A stretch of DNA of 64,000 nucleotides from Brevundimonas sp. (GTDB lineage: Bacteria; Pseudomonadota; Alphaproteobacteria; Caulobacterales; Caulobacteraceae), in the NCBI GenBank assembly GCA_027531145.1, contig JAPZRF010000002.1, forward strand, positions 250,491 to 314,490, in the 5' to 3' direction. The notes below the pieces were generated by a model. It was not told the DNA's origin. It saw only the letters and a list, made by a program, of their open reading frames with translations, and made no database searches. Shown piece after piece: positions 18,228 to 27,600 of the stretch (its first letter is position 1; every line of letters starts with the position of its first letter). The position numbers were made by a program, and so were the translations under genes.

Positions 18228-18668
18228 ATGCGTTATCTTCATACCATGGTCCGGGTGACGGACCTCGACGCCTCGCTCCGCTTCTGGTGCGACCTGCTGG
18301 GGCTGCAGGAGGTCCGGCGGATGGAGAATGAGGCCGGGCGCTTCACCCTGGTGTTCCTTGCCGCGCCGAAGGATCTGGCGCGTTCGACGGCCGAGCGGTC
18401 GCCGGAGGTCGAGCTGACGTACAACTGGGACCCGGAGGTCTATGCGGGCGGGCGCAACTTCGGCCACCTGGCCTACAAGGTCGACGACATCCATGTCGCC
18501 TGCCGGAGGCTGATGGACGGCGGGGTGACGATCAACCGGCCGCCGCGCGACGGGCGCATGGCCTTCGTCCGTTCGCCGGACGGCATCTCCATAGAGCTGT
18601 TGCAGGAGGGCGAACCGCTGGTGCCGGCCGAGCCCTGGGCCTCCATGCCGAACACAGGGACCTGGTGA
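18228..18668 (+). CDS. gloA: Lactoylglutathione lyase / glyoxalase I family (VOC)
   Basis: Vicinal oxygen chelate protein that isomerises the methylglyoxal-glutathione hemithioacetal. 146 residues with two beta-alpha-beta-beta-beta modules. The metal ligands expected in glyoxalase I are visible in order: His5 (RYLHTMVRV), a Glu in EVELTYNWD, His in [11 protein letters not shown] and Glu in [10 protein letters not shown]. Other family hallmarks are [14 protein letters not shown] and FVRSPDG. It is monocistronic and lies downstream of the composite repeat. Identification as the methylglyoxal enzyme is likely but not certain among VOC proteins. Confidence 0.85.
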   Translation: MRYLHTMVRVTDLDASLRFWCDLLGLQEVRRMENEAGRFTLVFLAAPKDLARSTAERSPEVELTYNWDPEVYAGGRNFGHLAYKVDDIHVACRRLMDGGVTINRPPRDGRMAFVRSPDGISIELLQEGEPLVPAEPWASMPNTGTW

Positions 18669-18713
18669 TGCGCATCGCGGGTCTGAGGCCGCCGCCCCGC
18701 TGGCCGTCCACGG

Positions 18714-19199
18714 TCAGGCCGCCGGCGGGGGCGGGGCGAGGATCACCGCGACGTTATCGTCGAGCAGATGGGCCAGTTCGGCCAGGGCTTCGGCGCGGGC
18801 CGGGCCTTCGGTGGTCTCGATCGCCGCCAGCCGCACCGGCATGTCTTCGGCGATGCCGCGAAGGATGCATTTGAGGTCGCCGTCGGCGTCGCGTTGCGCC
18901 AGCCAGTGATGGGCTTGCAGGTCCAGCGCCGCCAGTGCCTCGGCCTCGCTCTTCAGCGCCCGGAAGGCGTCGCTTGCGGGGAAGGCGGGGTCGAGGCCGG
19001 TGCCGTCGGCGGTCCAGGCCTCGACCCGGGCCTTCAGCACCCCGGCGCGGGTGACGATGTCGCGGAACAGCGGCTCGTCGGAGAGGGCAGCGTCGAGGGT
19101 CGCCGCTCCGGTCACGACGGCGGCCGGCGGTGCGTCGACAGGCGTCGGGCCGGTCAGCGTCAGGATCAGGGCGGACGCGAGGGCGGCGCTGCAGGTCAT
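18714..19199 (-). CDS. Exported helical protein of unknown function
   Basis: 161 residues from the ATG at 19199 (an open frame extends further upstream but starts at this ATG with a signal peptide: MTCSAALASALILTLTG). The mature protein is Ala/Glu/Leu-rich with long predicted helices (LSDEPLFRDIVTRAGVLKARVEAW, ALKSEAEALAALDLQAHHWL) and a single Cys in DLKCILRGIAED. It ends in APPPPAA. It is convergent with gloA and divergent from pgi, sharing a 115-bp upstream interval with the latter. I recognise no domain. Confidence 0.6.
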   Translation of the reverse strand: MTCSAALASALILTLTGPTPVDAPPAAVVTGAATLDAALSDEPLFRDIVTRAGVLKARVEAWTADGTGLDPAFPASDAFRALKSEAEALAALDLQAHHWLAQRDADGDLKCILRGIAEDMPVRLAAIETTEGPARAEALAELAHLLDDNVAVILAPPPPAA

Positions 19200-19314
19200 G
19201 TTGGATTCCAGTTGTGATGGCGGCGCAACCGAATCGCCGTTGATCCAGCCTGGACCCGCCCCGTAAACGAGGGGTTGCGCCTGTTCCTCTCCTGACGCCC
19301 CCGCGGAGACCGCC

Positions 19315-20946
19315 ATGCTGTCCGACGCTCCCCCGTCCTCGCCCACGCCCGACACTGCCTGGACCGCCCTGGGCAACGCCGCGCGCGACGCGGCGAAAAC
19401 CCGGCTGGCCGCTCTGTTCGCCGCCGAGCCGGACCGGCTGGACCGGCTGACGCTGGAGGCGGCCGGGCTGCATCTGGACCTGTCGAAACAGGGCTGGGAC
19501 AGCGCGACGTTCGGGGCGGCGCTGGACCTTGCCCGGGCGACCGGCGTCGAGGCGGCGCGGGCGCGGCTGTTCGGCGGCGAGGCGGTCAACCTGACCGAGG
19601 GGCGGGCGGTGCTGCACCCTGCCCTGCGCGCCTCGGACGGCGCGGCCTGTGCTGCGCTCGGCGAGCCGGTCTCGGCCGAGGTCGAGGCCACCCGGCGGGC
19701 CATGGCCGCCTATGCCGACGCGGTGCGGTCGGGGCGCGAGACCGGGGCGACCGGCCGGCCGTTCCGGGCGGTGGTGCACATCGGCATCGGCGGCTCGGAC
19801 CTCGGGCCGCGGCTGGTGTGGGACGCCCTGCGTCCGCTCGACCCGCAGATCGACGTCCGTTTCGTGGCCAACATCGACCCGCGCGAGATGGCCGAGGCCC
19901 TGACCGGGCTGGAGCCGGAGACCACGCTGGCAATCGTCGTGTCCAAGACCTTCACCACCCAGGAGACCCTGGCCAATGCCGACCTGGCCCGGGCCTGGCT
20001 GGCGGCGGGCCTGCCCGAGGCCGGGCGCGAGCGGCACATCGTCGGGGTCACGGCGGCGCCCGGGCGGGCCGGGGCCTGGGGCTGCGGCCGTACCTTCGGG
20101 TTCCGGGACTGGGTCGGCGGCCGCTACTCCCTTTGGTCCGCGGTGTCGCTGGGCTGCATCCTCGGCCTTGGGCCCGAGGTGTTCGAGCGCTTTCTGCGCG
20201 GGGCCGAGGCGCTGGACCGGCATTTCCTCGAGGCACCGCTGGCACGCAACGCTCCGGTGCTGCTGGCCCTGGCCCAGATCGTCAATGTTGACGCGCTGGA
20301 GTGGCCGGCGCGCACGGTGGCACCCTACGCCCACGGCCTGCGCCGCCTGCCGGCCTTCCTGCAGCAGCTGGAGATGGAATCGAACGGCAAGCGGGTGACG
20401 CGAGACGGGCGGCCGGTCGGACGTCAGACCTGTCCGGTGGTGTTCGGCGAGCCCGGCACCAATGGCCAGCACGCCTTCTTCCAGCAGATCCACCAGGGGC
20501 CGATGGTGGTCCCGGCCGAGTTCATCGTGGTGCGGCGGACGCATGAGACGCCGACCGAGGCACCCCTGTGGGCCAACGCCCTGGCCCAGGCTCAGGCGCT
20601 GATGATCGGCAAGTCGGAAGCCGAGGCCCATGCGGAGCTGCTGGCCGGCGGGGCGTCCGCGGCCGAGGCCGACCGGCTGGCGGCGCACAAGACCTTCCCC
20701 GGCGACCGGCCGTCGACGACGATCCTGCTGCCAGCCCTGACGCCGGAGGCGCTGGGGGCCCTGCTGGCCCTCTATGAGCACAAGACCTTCGTCGAGGGGG
20801 TGATCTGGGACATCAACAGTTTCGACCAGTGGGGGGTCGAGCTGGGCAAGGTGCTGGCGAAGGCGATCCTGAAGGATGTGGACGCGGGGGCCCCGTCGGG
20901 GACGCTGGACCCGTCGACCGCCGATCTGCTGACCCGGCTGCTGTAG
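19315..20946 (+). CDS. pgi: Glucose-6-phosphate isomerase
   Basis: Interconverts glucose-6-phosphate and fructose-6-phosphate; cytosolic SIS-fold enzyme. 543 residues, typical length. Signatures are IGIGGSDLGPRLVWDAL, VSKTFTTQETLANA (the KTFTTxET phosphate loop), RYSLWSAVSLGCILGLG, QLEMESNGKRVT with the catalytic Glu of the ESNGK motif, and DQWGVELGKVLA with the conserved Lys near the C-terminus. The ATG at 19315 follows GGAGACCGCC. In Caulobacterales, which use the Entner-Doudoroff pathway, it works mainly in the gluconeogenic direction. Confidence 0.97.
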   Translation: MLSDAPPSSPTPDTAWTALGNAARDAAKTRLAALFAAEPDRLDRLTLEAAGLHLDLSKQGWDSATFGAALDLARATGVEAARARLFGGEAVNLTEGRAVLHPALRASDGAACAALGEPVSAEVEATRRAMAAYADAVRSGRETGATGRPFRAVVHIGIGGSDLGPRLVWDALRPLDPQIDVRFVANIDPREMAEALTGLEPETTLAIVVSKTFTTQETLANADLARAWLAAGLPEAGRERHIVGVTAAPGRAGAWGCGRTFGFRDWVGGRYSLWSAVSLGCILGLGPEVFERFLRGAEALDRHFLEAPLARNAPVLLALAQIVNVDALEWPARTVAPYAHGLRRLPAFLQQLEMESNGKRVTRDGRPVGRQTCPVVFGEPGTNGQHAFFQQIHQGPMVVPAEFIVVRRTHETPTEAPLWANALAQAQALMIGKSEAEAHAELLAGGASAAEADRLAAHKTFPGDRPSTTILLPALTPEALGALLALYEHKTFVEGVIWDINSFDQWGVELGKVLAKAILKDVDAGAPSGTLDPSTADLLTRLL

Positions 20947-20956
20947 GGAGGTCGCC

Positions 20957-21316
20957 ATGGCCGATCACGCCACGCCCAACCTGCCGGCCCGGGACTTTTC
21001 GGCGACCGCGGCCTTCTATGCCCGGCTCGGCTTCGAGGAGAGCTATCGCGACGATGGCTGGATGATCCTCGAACAGGGCGATCTCACCCTGGAGTTCTTC
21101 CCTTACCCGGACCTCGATCCGGCTGTGAGCTGCTTCTCCTGCTGCCTGCGGCTGGACGATCTGAAGGGATTCTACGCGGTCTGCCGGGCCACCGGCCTGC
21201 CCGAGACGACGTTGGGCTGGCCCCGCCTGCACCCGCCGCGCGACGAGCCCTCGGGGGTGCGGGTGGCGTACATGATTGACCCCGACGGCACCCTGCTGCG
21301 GCTGGTGCAGAACTGA
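20957..21316 (+). CDS. VOC-family protein, bleomycin-resistance-like
   Basis: 119 residues, starting 10 bp after the pgi stop with GGGAGG directly upstream, so probably co-transcribed. It has the glyoxalase/bleomycin-resistance fold pattern: MADHATPNLPARDFSATAAF with YARLGFEE, GWMILEQGDLTLEFFPYPD, and a last strand GVRVAYMIDPDGTLLRLVQN. Members of this subset bind bleomycin-like drugs or other small ligands as dimers, often without catalysis. No metal-ligand set as in glyoxalase I is clear. Substrate unknown. Confidence 0.8.
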   Translation: MADHATPNLPARDFSATAAFYARLGFEESYRDDGWMILEQGDLTLEFFPYPDLDPAVSCFSCCLRLDDLKGFYAVCRATGLPETTLGWPRLHPPRDEPSGVRVAYMIDPDGTLLRLVQN

Positions 21317-21339
21317 GGGAGCGGGGGCGACGCCATAAG

Positions 21340-21487
21340 CCCTCCCCCTCGATGGGGGAGGGTTCGGGTGGGGGGGGTCCGCCTCGGGTCCGAAAGGGCG
21401 GATGAGGCGGGACCGCCTCCGGCGCTTGCCCTGTCAGGTGGCGCGCTCCCACCGCATCCCCGGCCCTTCCCCATCGAGGGGGAAGGG
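21340..21487. repeat. Pair of type B palindromes flanking a short spacer
   Basis: Two TCGA-centred palindromes, 21340-21362 (CCCTCCCCC and GGGGGAGGG) and 21464-21487 (CCCTTCCCC and GGGGGAAGGG), bracket about 100 bp of G- and C-rich sequence containing GGGTGGGGGGGGTCCGCCTC. A pair with very similar spacing lies at 54319-54468, so the paired form itself is repeated. Confidence 0.65.
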
Positions 21488-21552
21488 AGATGCGCGCAGC
21501 GACCGGACGGAGGGGCGATCCAGAGGGCGTCCCCTCATCCGTCACTCGCCCC

Positions 21553-22095
21553 CTACCAGCGGCGGTCGTGGCGGTACTCGCGGCGGTACTGGCGGCGTTC
21601 CCAGCGGTCGTAACCGTCTCGGCTGTTGATGCCGTGCTCGCGCTCCCAGTGGCCCTGGTTGCGCCAGCAGCGGCCGTCGCGCCAGTAGCCGCAGTCGCCG
21701 CGGCGGTCGCTGTCATGGCCATAGCCGTAGCCATAGTCGTAGCGATAGCCGTGACCGTAGGTGGGGCGGCCGCGGTAGTCGCGATGGTCGCTCGAGGCGG
21801 AGGCCCCGAGGGCGGCACCGGCGAGCGCCCCGCCGGCCACATAGCGACCGTCGCCGTCGCCGATCAGGGCACCGGCCACCGCCCCGACGGCAGCCCCGAT
21901 CAGCACATCCTCCGTCCGGTCGTGGTCACGGTCGCGGCGGTCGCGACGCTCGTACCGGTCGTGGCGATCGTAGCGGTCGTACCGATCATGCCGGTCGTAT
22001 CGATCGTACGTCTGGGCCACGGCGGGTGCAGCGGCGATCAGGGCGGCCCCCAGGGCGGCGGCGAGGGCGGCGATGCGCAGTGGGGACGGGCTCAT
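21553..22095 (-). CDS. Exported glycine-zipper protein with DRYDRHDRYDR repeats
   Basis: Start at the ATG at 22095, six bases after AGGAG; an in-frame ATG at 22116 lacks a Shine-Dalgarno. A Sec signal peptide (to AAPAVAQ) is followed by about 30 residues of tandem DRYDRH/DRYERRDRRDRD units, then a glycine-zipper hairpin (VLIGAAVGAVAGALIG and VAGGALAGAALGASA) of the type that inserts in membranes. After that come Gly/Tyr/His segments and a CGYWRDGRCWRNQGHWE cysteine pair. Outer-membrane or periplasmic location is likely. Function unknown; the repeats make it an attractive length-variable region. Confidence 0.75.
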   Translation of the reverse strand: MSPSPLRIAALAAALGAALIAAAPAVAQTYDRYDRHDRYDRYDRHDRYERRDRRDRDHDRTEDVLIGAAVGAVAGALIGDGDGRYVAGGALAGAALGASASSDHRDYRGRPTYGHGYRYDYGYGYGHDSDRRGDCGYWRDGRCWRNQGHWEREHGINSRDGYDRWERRQYRREYRHDRRW

Positions 22096-22205
22096 GGCGA
22101 TCTCCTGTCGGTTCATGCCGACGATCGTGACCGACGGTCTCTGAACGGACCTGCAGGAGCCGGTTCATCCCCGGTTCATTTTGGCCCGGAGGGGCACCGC
22201 GGCGC

Positions 22206-22234
22206 TTGACGCCTGCCCCCATCGATCCTATCTG
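22206..22234 (+). promoter_or_regulatory. groESL promoter
   Basis: TTGACG (22206-22211), 17-bp spacer, TATCTG (22229-22234). The CTTGAC and CCTATCT context also resembles the alphaproteobacterial sigma32 consensus, so heat-shock sigma use is plausible. Confidence 0.6.
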
Positions 22235-22242
22235 ACCGCCCG

Positions 22243-22269
22243 TTAGCACTCCCGGTCGTTGGCTGCCAA
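22243..22269 (+). promoter_or_regulatory. CIRCE operator with degenerate right arm
   Basis: The left arm TTAGCACTC is a perfect CIRCE half-site. After the canonical N9 the right arm reads GGCTGCCAA, matching 6 of 9 positions of GAGTGCTAA. It sits directly after the groESL promoter, where HrcA repression is expected. The weak arm predicts reduced HrcA affinity. Confidence 0.75.
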
Positions 22270-22315
22270 AGCCGCCGGGAACCCTTCTGACTTCGACCCA
22301 TTGGGAGAACCATAG

Positions 22316-22603
22316 ATGGCGTTTCGTCCTCTCGGAGACCGCGTGCTGGTGAAGCGCGTGGAAGAAGAGTCCAAGACCAAGGGCGGGATCATCATCCCCG
22401 ACACCGCCAAGGAAAAGCCGCAGGAAGGCGAAGTCGTCGCTGTCGGCCCCGGTGCCCGCGACGATCAGGGCAAGATCAACGCGCTGGAGCTCAAGGCCGG
22501 CGACCGCATCCTGTTCGGCAAGTGGTCCGGCACCGAGGTGAAGATCGACGGCGAAGACCTTATCATCATGAAGGAATCGGACGTCCTGGGCGTCCTGAGC
22601 TGA
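22316..22603 (+). CDS. groES: Co-chaperonin GroES
   Basis: Cytosolic 10-kDa lid of the GroEL chamber. 95 residues starting [21 protein letters not shown] after GGGAGAA. The mobile loop that binds GroEL is [12 protein letters not shown] (about residues 19-31), and the family signature continues as [13 protein letters not shown]. The roof loop and the C-terminal [15 protein letters not shown] are normal. It is first in the groES-groEL operon under the promoter and CIRCE-like operator just upstream, and is separated from groEL by an unusual repeat-rich 112-bp spacer. Confidence 0.98.
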   Translation: MAFRPLGDRVLVKRVEEESKTKGGIIIPDTAKEKPQEGEVVAVGPGARDDQGKINALELKAGDRILFGKWSGTEVKIDGEDLIIMKESDVLGVLS

Positions 22604-22622
22604 GGTTTGGTGAGGAGTGAAC

Positions 22623-24368
<1,746 letters not shown>

Positions 24369-24399
24369 CGAAGTCCATAAGCGCCCATCAGGCAAAGAG

Positions 24400-24425
24400 G
24401 CTGGATCGGCGCAGGCCGATCCAGC
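24400..24425. other. Hairpin downstream of groEL
   Basis: GCTGGATCGG, CGCAGG, CCGATCCAGC: perfect 10-bp stem with a 6-nt loop. It lies between the groEL stop and a duplicated groEL-like tail (GAGATGGACTTCTAA, 24429-24443). There is no T-tract, so it may protect the mRNA 3' end. Confidence 0.6.
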
Positions 24426-24488
24426 GGGCGAGATGGACTTCTAAGGACGTCCACAGGGCTTAGGCCGTAGGCGTTAGCCGTTAGGGAA

Positions 24489-24520
24489 GGGCGGGTCCGG
24501 CGACGGGCCCGCCCTTTTCT
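24489..24520 (+). terminator. Rho-independent terminator of groESL
   Basis: GGGCGGGTCC, loop GGCGAC, GGGCCCGCCC, then TTTTCT. One mismatch in a 10-bp stem. Confidence 0.85.
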
Positions 24521-24536
24521 GTTCTCAGGGCGATAG

Positions 24537-24562
24537 CTCCTCCCCCGCACGCGGGGGAGGAG
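24537..24562. repeat. Intergenic palindrome, type A
   Basis: CTCCTCCCCC and GGGGGAGGAG around GCACGC, identical in loop and core to the 17929 copy. Confidence 0.7.
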
Positions 24563-24662
24563 AGCCCCGCCCCTTAACCCTCCTCGCCCCCGCCCCGGCA
24601 TGGACCGGGGGGCGGGGGGCGGGGGGCGGCTAAGGCTGGGGCATGTGCGAGGCGACGGCCGG

Positions 24663-24995
24663 ATGATCTTCAGGCGCGGCGAGGAGCGGCGGCGCGAGCC
24701 GCGGCGGCCGGTCAATCTGGACGGGGTGGTGCACGGCCCCGGCCATGAGGTGGCGTGCCGCATCCTCGACCTGTCCGGGCACGGCATCCGGGTGCGGCTG
24801 GACCGTCAGGCACCGCCGCCGTCGCAGGTGGTGGTGATCGAGATCGCCGGCGGGATCGCCTGAGAGGTCGAGACGCGCTGGCGCGAGGGCATGGAGGCGG
24901 GCTTTCATATCCTGTCGACGACCTCGCTGCGCGGCCTGACCCCGGCCCGGCTGACCGCCGCGCGCGAGGCCTGGCGGCGGGCCGGGGGCCGCTGA
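24663..24995 (+). pseudogene. PilZ-domain protein interrupted by an in-frame TGA
   Basis: The ATG at 24663 opens MIFRRGEERRREPRRPVNLDG, with a PilZ-type Arg cluster, then ILDLSGHGIRV, the (D/N)xSxxG c-di-GMP motif, and VVVIEIAGGIA. A TGA follows at 24861-24863. The same frame continues uninterrupted as EVETRWREGMEAGFHILSTTSLRGL to a TGA at 24993, which is the expected C-terminal half of a PilZ domain. One substitution (for example TGG or CGA to TGA) explains the break. Either a pseudogene or stop-codon readthrough; I favour the former. Confidence 0.75.
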
Positions 24996-25002
24996 CGGGG
25001 GG

Positions 25003-25794
25003 TCAGGTGCCCGTCACCGCCTGGACGGCCACATAGAGGGCGGTGAGGATGATCAGCCCGGCGAACAGGCGGCGGGCGAGGGTGACGTTGCGGCCCAGCC
25101 GGGCGGCCAGCGGCAGGCCGAGGGCGGCGCCGCCGAGGCCGCCCACCGCCATGGCGCCCACCAGGGCCGGATCGAGCCAGCCGGCGGCGGCGTAGGTGGC
25201 GGCGGTGGTCGCGCCGAAGGCCGCCACGCTGACCAGCGAGGCCGCCTGGGCCATGGCCAGTCCCATGCCGGTGGCGGCCATCAGCCCCGGCACGATGAGA
25301 AAGCCGCCGCCGATGCCGAAGAAGCCCGAGGCGGCACCGACGCCGAGGCCGGCACCGGCGAGGCGCAGCTGTACCAGCCGGCTCGGCCGGTTCGGCAGGG
25401 CGGCGGACGGGTCCTCCGCCCTGGCCGGGCGCAGCATGGCCAGGCCGACCGTCACCATGGCCCCGGCGAAGGCCAGCAGCAGGGCGCGCCCGTCGATGCG
25501 CTGGGCCAGGGCCGCCCCGGCCCAGGCCCCCGTGACCCCGAAGGCGGCGAAGGTCAGGGCCGGTCGCCAACGCACCCGGCCGGCGCGGGCGTGGCCGGCC
25601 AGGGCGGTCAGGGCGTTGAGCGCCACCCCCGCGGCGGAGGCGCCGACGGCCGCATGCGGGTCGCGGACGCCGACGAGATAGAGCAGCAGCGGCACGGCCA
25701 GCACCGAGCCGCCGCCGCCGAACACGCTCAGCAAGAGGGCGACGAGGGCCCCGCTGACGCTGGCAAGGCCGAGCTGGAGCCAGGTGAGGCTCAT
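25003..25794 (-). CDS. TauE/SafE (TSUP) sulfite/sulfonate-type exporter
   Basis: 263-residue integral membrane protein with about eight hydrophobic segments arranged as two repeats. Repeat starts are visible as SGALVALLLSVFGGGGSVLAVPLL and GVGAASGFFGIGGGFLIVPGL, the two GxGGG signatures of the TSUP family. Family members export sulfite or other sulfur compounds. It is the third gene of an operon with a persulfide-sensor-like ArsR repressor and a rhodanese; one base separates it from the rhodanese gene. Export of sulfite made from persulfide oxidation is the likely job (inference from context). Confidence 0.92.
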   Translation of the reverse strand: MSLTWLQLGLASVSGALVALLLSVFGGGGSVLAVPLLLYLVGVRDPHAAVGASAAGVALNALTALAGHARAGRVRWRPALTFAAFGVTGAWAGAALAQRIDGRALLLAFAGAMVTVGLAMLRPARAEDPSAALPNRPSRLVQLRLAGAGLGVGAASGFFGIGGGFLIVPGLMAATGMGLAMAQAASLVSVAAFGATTAATYAAAGWLDPALVGAMAVGGLGGAALGLPLAARLGRNVTLARRLFAGLIILTALYVAVQAVTGT

Positions 25795-25795
25795 C

Positions 25796-26323
25796 TCAGG
25801 TGGTCCGGCGGTTCCAGGGCAGCACGGCCAGCAGGCGGGCCATGCCGCAGAAGCCGGTGACCCCGGCCGTCAGCAACCCGGCACCCACGAAGGCCGACAG
25901 GGTCCAGCCGGCGGGGTGGAGGAAGGTTCCGAGCGCCGCGCCCAGCAGGATCAGCCCGCCGGCGGCGATCTGCACCTGACGCATCAGCTCCAGCGGCGCG
26001 CGGGCGTCGGTGCGGATCGGCAGGCCGGCCGCCTTCCAGGCCATCAGACCCCCCTCGAGGATGTGGGCGGGCCCCGGCGCGCGGGCGGCGAGGCGTTCGC
26101 AATGGGCCCCGGTGCGGGCCCCGGAGCGGCAGGTGAAGATCACCTCGCGTCCGGCGGCGGCGGCGAGGTTCGCCGTCTCCAGCGCCGACAGGGGGGCGGC
26201 GAGGGCGCCGGGGATCGACTCCCGGGCGATCTCGTCGGGTTCGCGCACGTCGACAATGACGGCTCGGCCCTTTCGGACCAGCTCGGCGGCGACGGCGGGG
26301 GCGAGGGGGGCGAGCAGGGTCAT
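25796..26323 (-). CDS. Rhodanese domain fused to a DUF2892 membrane domain
   Basis: Sulfurtransferase with a membrane anchor. Residues 1-110 form a rhodanese domain (VIVDVREPDEIARESIPGA) with the catalytic Cys65 in the active loop FTCRSGARTG. Residues about 118-165 form two hydrophobic segments (IAAGGLILLGAALGTFLHP and LSAFVGAGLLTAGVTGFCGMARLL) of the DUF2892 type. Its ATG overlaps the TGA of the ArsR gene (ATGA), so the two are translationally coupled. It presumably moves sulfane sulfur in the persulfide detoxification pathway that its neighbours define. Confidence 0.92.
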   Translation of the reverse strand: MTLLAPLAPAVAAELVRKGRAVIVDVREPDEIARESIPGALAAPLSALETANLAAAAGREVIFTCRSGARTGAHCERLAARAPGPAHILEGGLMAWKAAGLPIRTDARAPLELMRQVQIAAGGLILLGAALGTFLHPAGWTLSAFVGAGLLTAGVTGFCGMARLLAVLPWNRRTT

Positions 26324-26655
26324 GGACGGGACTCCTCAGCGTCAGGGGGGCAGTAGATCTCGGCCAGCACAGCGATGATCCGCGCCACGTTCGGGTCGGC
26401 GAGGCGGTAGCGGATCGAGACGCCCTCGCGCCGGGTGGCCACCAGACCGTCCTCGCGCAGCACGGCGAGGTGCTGGGACAGGGCCGACTGGGACAGGCCG
26501 ACGAGGGGCGCCAGCTTGCCGACGGCGCGTTCGCCGCCGCCGAGCTGGCACAGGATCATCAGGCGCCGCTCGTTGGACAGGGCGCGGAGCAGGCGCGCGG
26601 CCTCGGCGGCCTTGGCCTGGAAGCGGTCGAGCGGCATGACGGCGAGATCGATCAT
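26320..26655 (-). CDS. bigR: ArsR-family repressor, BigR/SqrR-like persulfide sensor
   Basis: 111-residue winged-helix repressor. The recognition helix region is LVGLSQSALSQHLAVLREDGLV. Two cysteines are present, Cys36 (RLMILCQLG) and Cys102 (EIYCPP), 66 residues apart. As I recall, BigR uses Cys42/Cys108 and SqrR Cys41/Cys107, also 66 apart, to form a tetrasulfide with persulfides and release DNA. No metal-site motif of ArsR/SmtB is evident. The gene is divergent from the metallo-hydrolase gene across a 70-bp AT-rich operator region. The symbol is by analogy. Confidence 0.88.
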   Translation of the reverse strand: MIDLAVMPLDRFQAKAAEAARLLRALSNERRLMILCQLGGGERAVGKLAPLVGLSQSALSQHLAVLREDGLVATRREGVSIRYRLADPNVARIIAVLAEIYCPPDAEESRP

Positions 26656-26674
26656 GCCGCCTATATATCAGCTC

Positions 26675-26689
26675 TTGCTAAATTAGCAA
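26675..26689. promoter_or_regulatory. Operator for the ArsR/BigR-like repressor
   Basis: Perfect palindrome TTGCTAA-A-TTAGCAA in a strikingly AT-rich stretch between the divergent regulator and hydrolase genes. BigR boxes are AT-rich inverted repeats in the same place. It can control both directions. Confidence 0.75.
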
Positions 26690-26725
26690 TAGCTAATAAA
26701 TTGGGCTGGTCCAAGGAGCCTGTTC

Positions 26726-27589
26726 ATGACCCCCTCTCCCCGCGTCGACGCCGTGTTCGACCCCGCCACCCACACCGTCACCTATGTCGTCAGCGACCCC
26801 GCGACCGGCGCGGCGGCCATCATCGATCCGGTGCTGGACTTCGATCCGGCCAGCGGGCGCACCGCCCTGACCTCGATGCAGATGGTGCTGGATCTGATCG
26901 ACCGGCAGGGTCTGAAGCTGGAGCGGGTCCTCGAGACCCACGCCCACGCAGATCACCTCACCGCCGCGGACGAGATCCGGCGCGCGCGGGGCGTCGAGAT
27001 CGGCATCGGCGAACGCATCGACGGGGTGCAGGCCGGCTTTGCTGCCCTGTTCGACATGGCCGATCCGGGGCCCGCCGTGTTCGATCAGCTGTATGCGGAC
27101 GGCGACCGCTTCGCCCTCGGCGGACTGGAGGTCGAGGTGATGCACACGCCTGGCCACACCCCGGCCTGCGTCAGCTACCGCATCGGCGACGCCGTATTTG
27201 TCGGCGACACCCTGTTCATGCCGGACTACGGCACGGCGCGGTGCGACTTCCCCGGCGGCGACGCCCGCACCCTTTACCGGTCGATCCAGCGGCTGCTGGC
27301 CCTGCCGGAGGCGACCCGCATGTTCGTCGGTCACGATTATCTGCCGGCCGGCGGACGGACCGATCATCGCTGGGAGACGACGGTGGGAGCCCAGAAGGCC
27401 GGCAATCTCCACATCGGCGGCGGCCGCAGCGAGGACGACTTCGTGGACCTGCGTGAGGCGCGCGACGCCACCCTGGCCGTGCCGCAGCTGATCCTGCCGT
27501 CGCTGCAGGTCAACATCCGCGCGGGTGCCCTGCCGGAGCCGGAAGCCAGCGGCAAGCGCTTCCTGCGGACGCCCCTCAATGCGATCTGA
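26726..27589 (+). CDS. Beta-lactamase-fold hydrolase, persulfide dioxygenase-like (Blh of bigR loci)
   Basis: 287 residues with AAGGAG seven bases before the ATG. The metallo-beta-lactamase motif THAHADH is at residues 71-77, followed by HTPGHTPACVSYRI, VGDTLFMPDYGTARCDFPGG and FVGHDYLP. Persulfide dioxygenases (ETHE1 group) use a mononuclear iron with two His and one Asp, and share the GTARxDF stretch. They oxidise glutathione persulfide to sulfite, which the TauE/SafE neighbour could export. In other bacteria this gene is adjacent to bigR and is called blh; it is unrelated to the rhodopsin-linked blh at 49570. Confidence 0.9.
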   Translation: MTPSPRVDAVFDPATHTVTYVVSDPATGAAAIIDPVLDFDPASGRTALTSMQMVLDLIDRQGLKLERVLETHAHADHLTAADEIRRARGVEIGIGERIDGVQAGFAALFDMADPGPAVFDQLYADGDRFALGGLEVEVMHTPGHTPACVSYRIGDAVFVGDTLFMPDYGTARCDFPGGDARTLYRSIQRLLALPEATRMFVGHDYLPAGGRTDHRWETTVGAQKAGNLHIGGGRSEDDFVDLREARDATLAVPQLILPSLQVNIRAGALPEPEASGKRFLRTPLNAI

Positions 27590-27600
27590 CGCCCGGGGCC

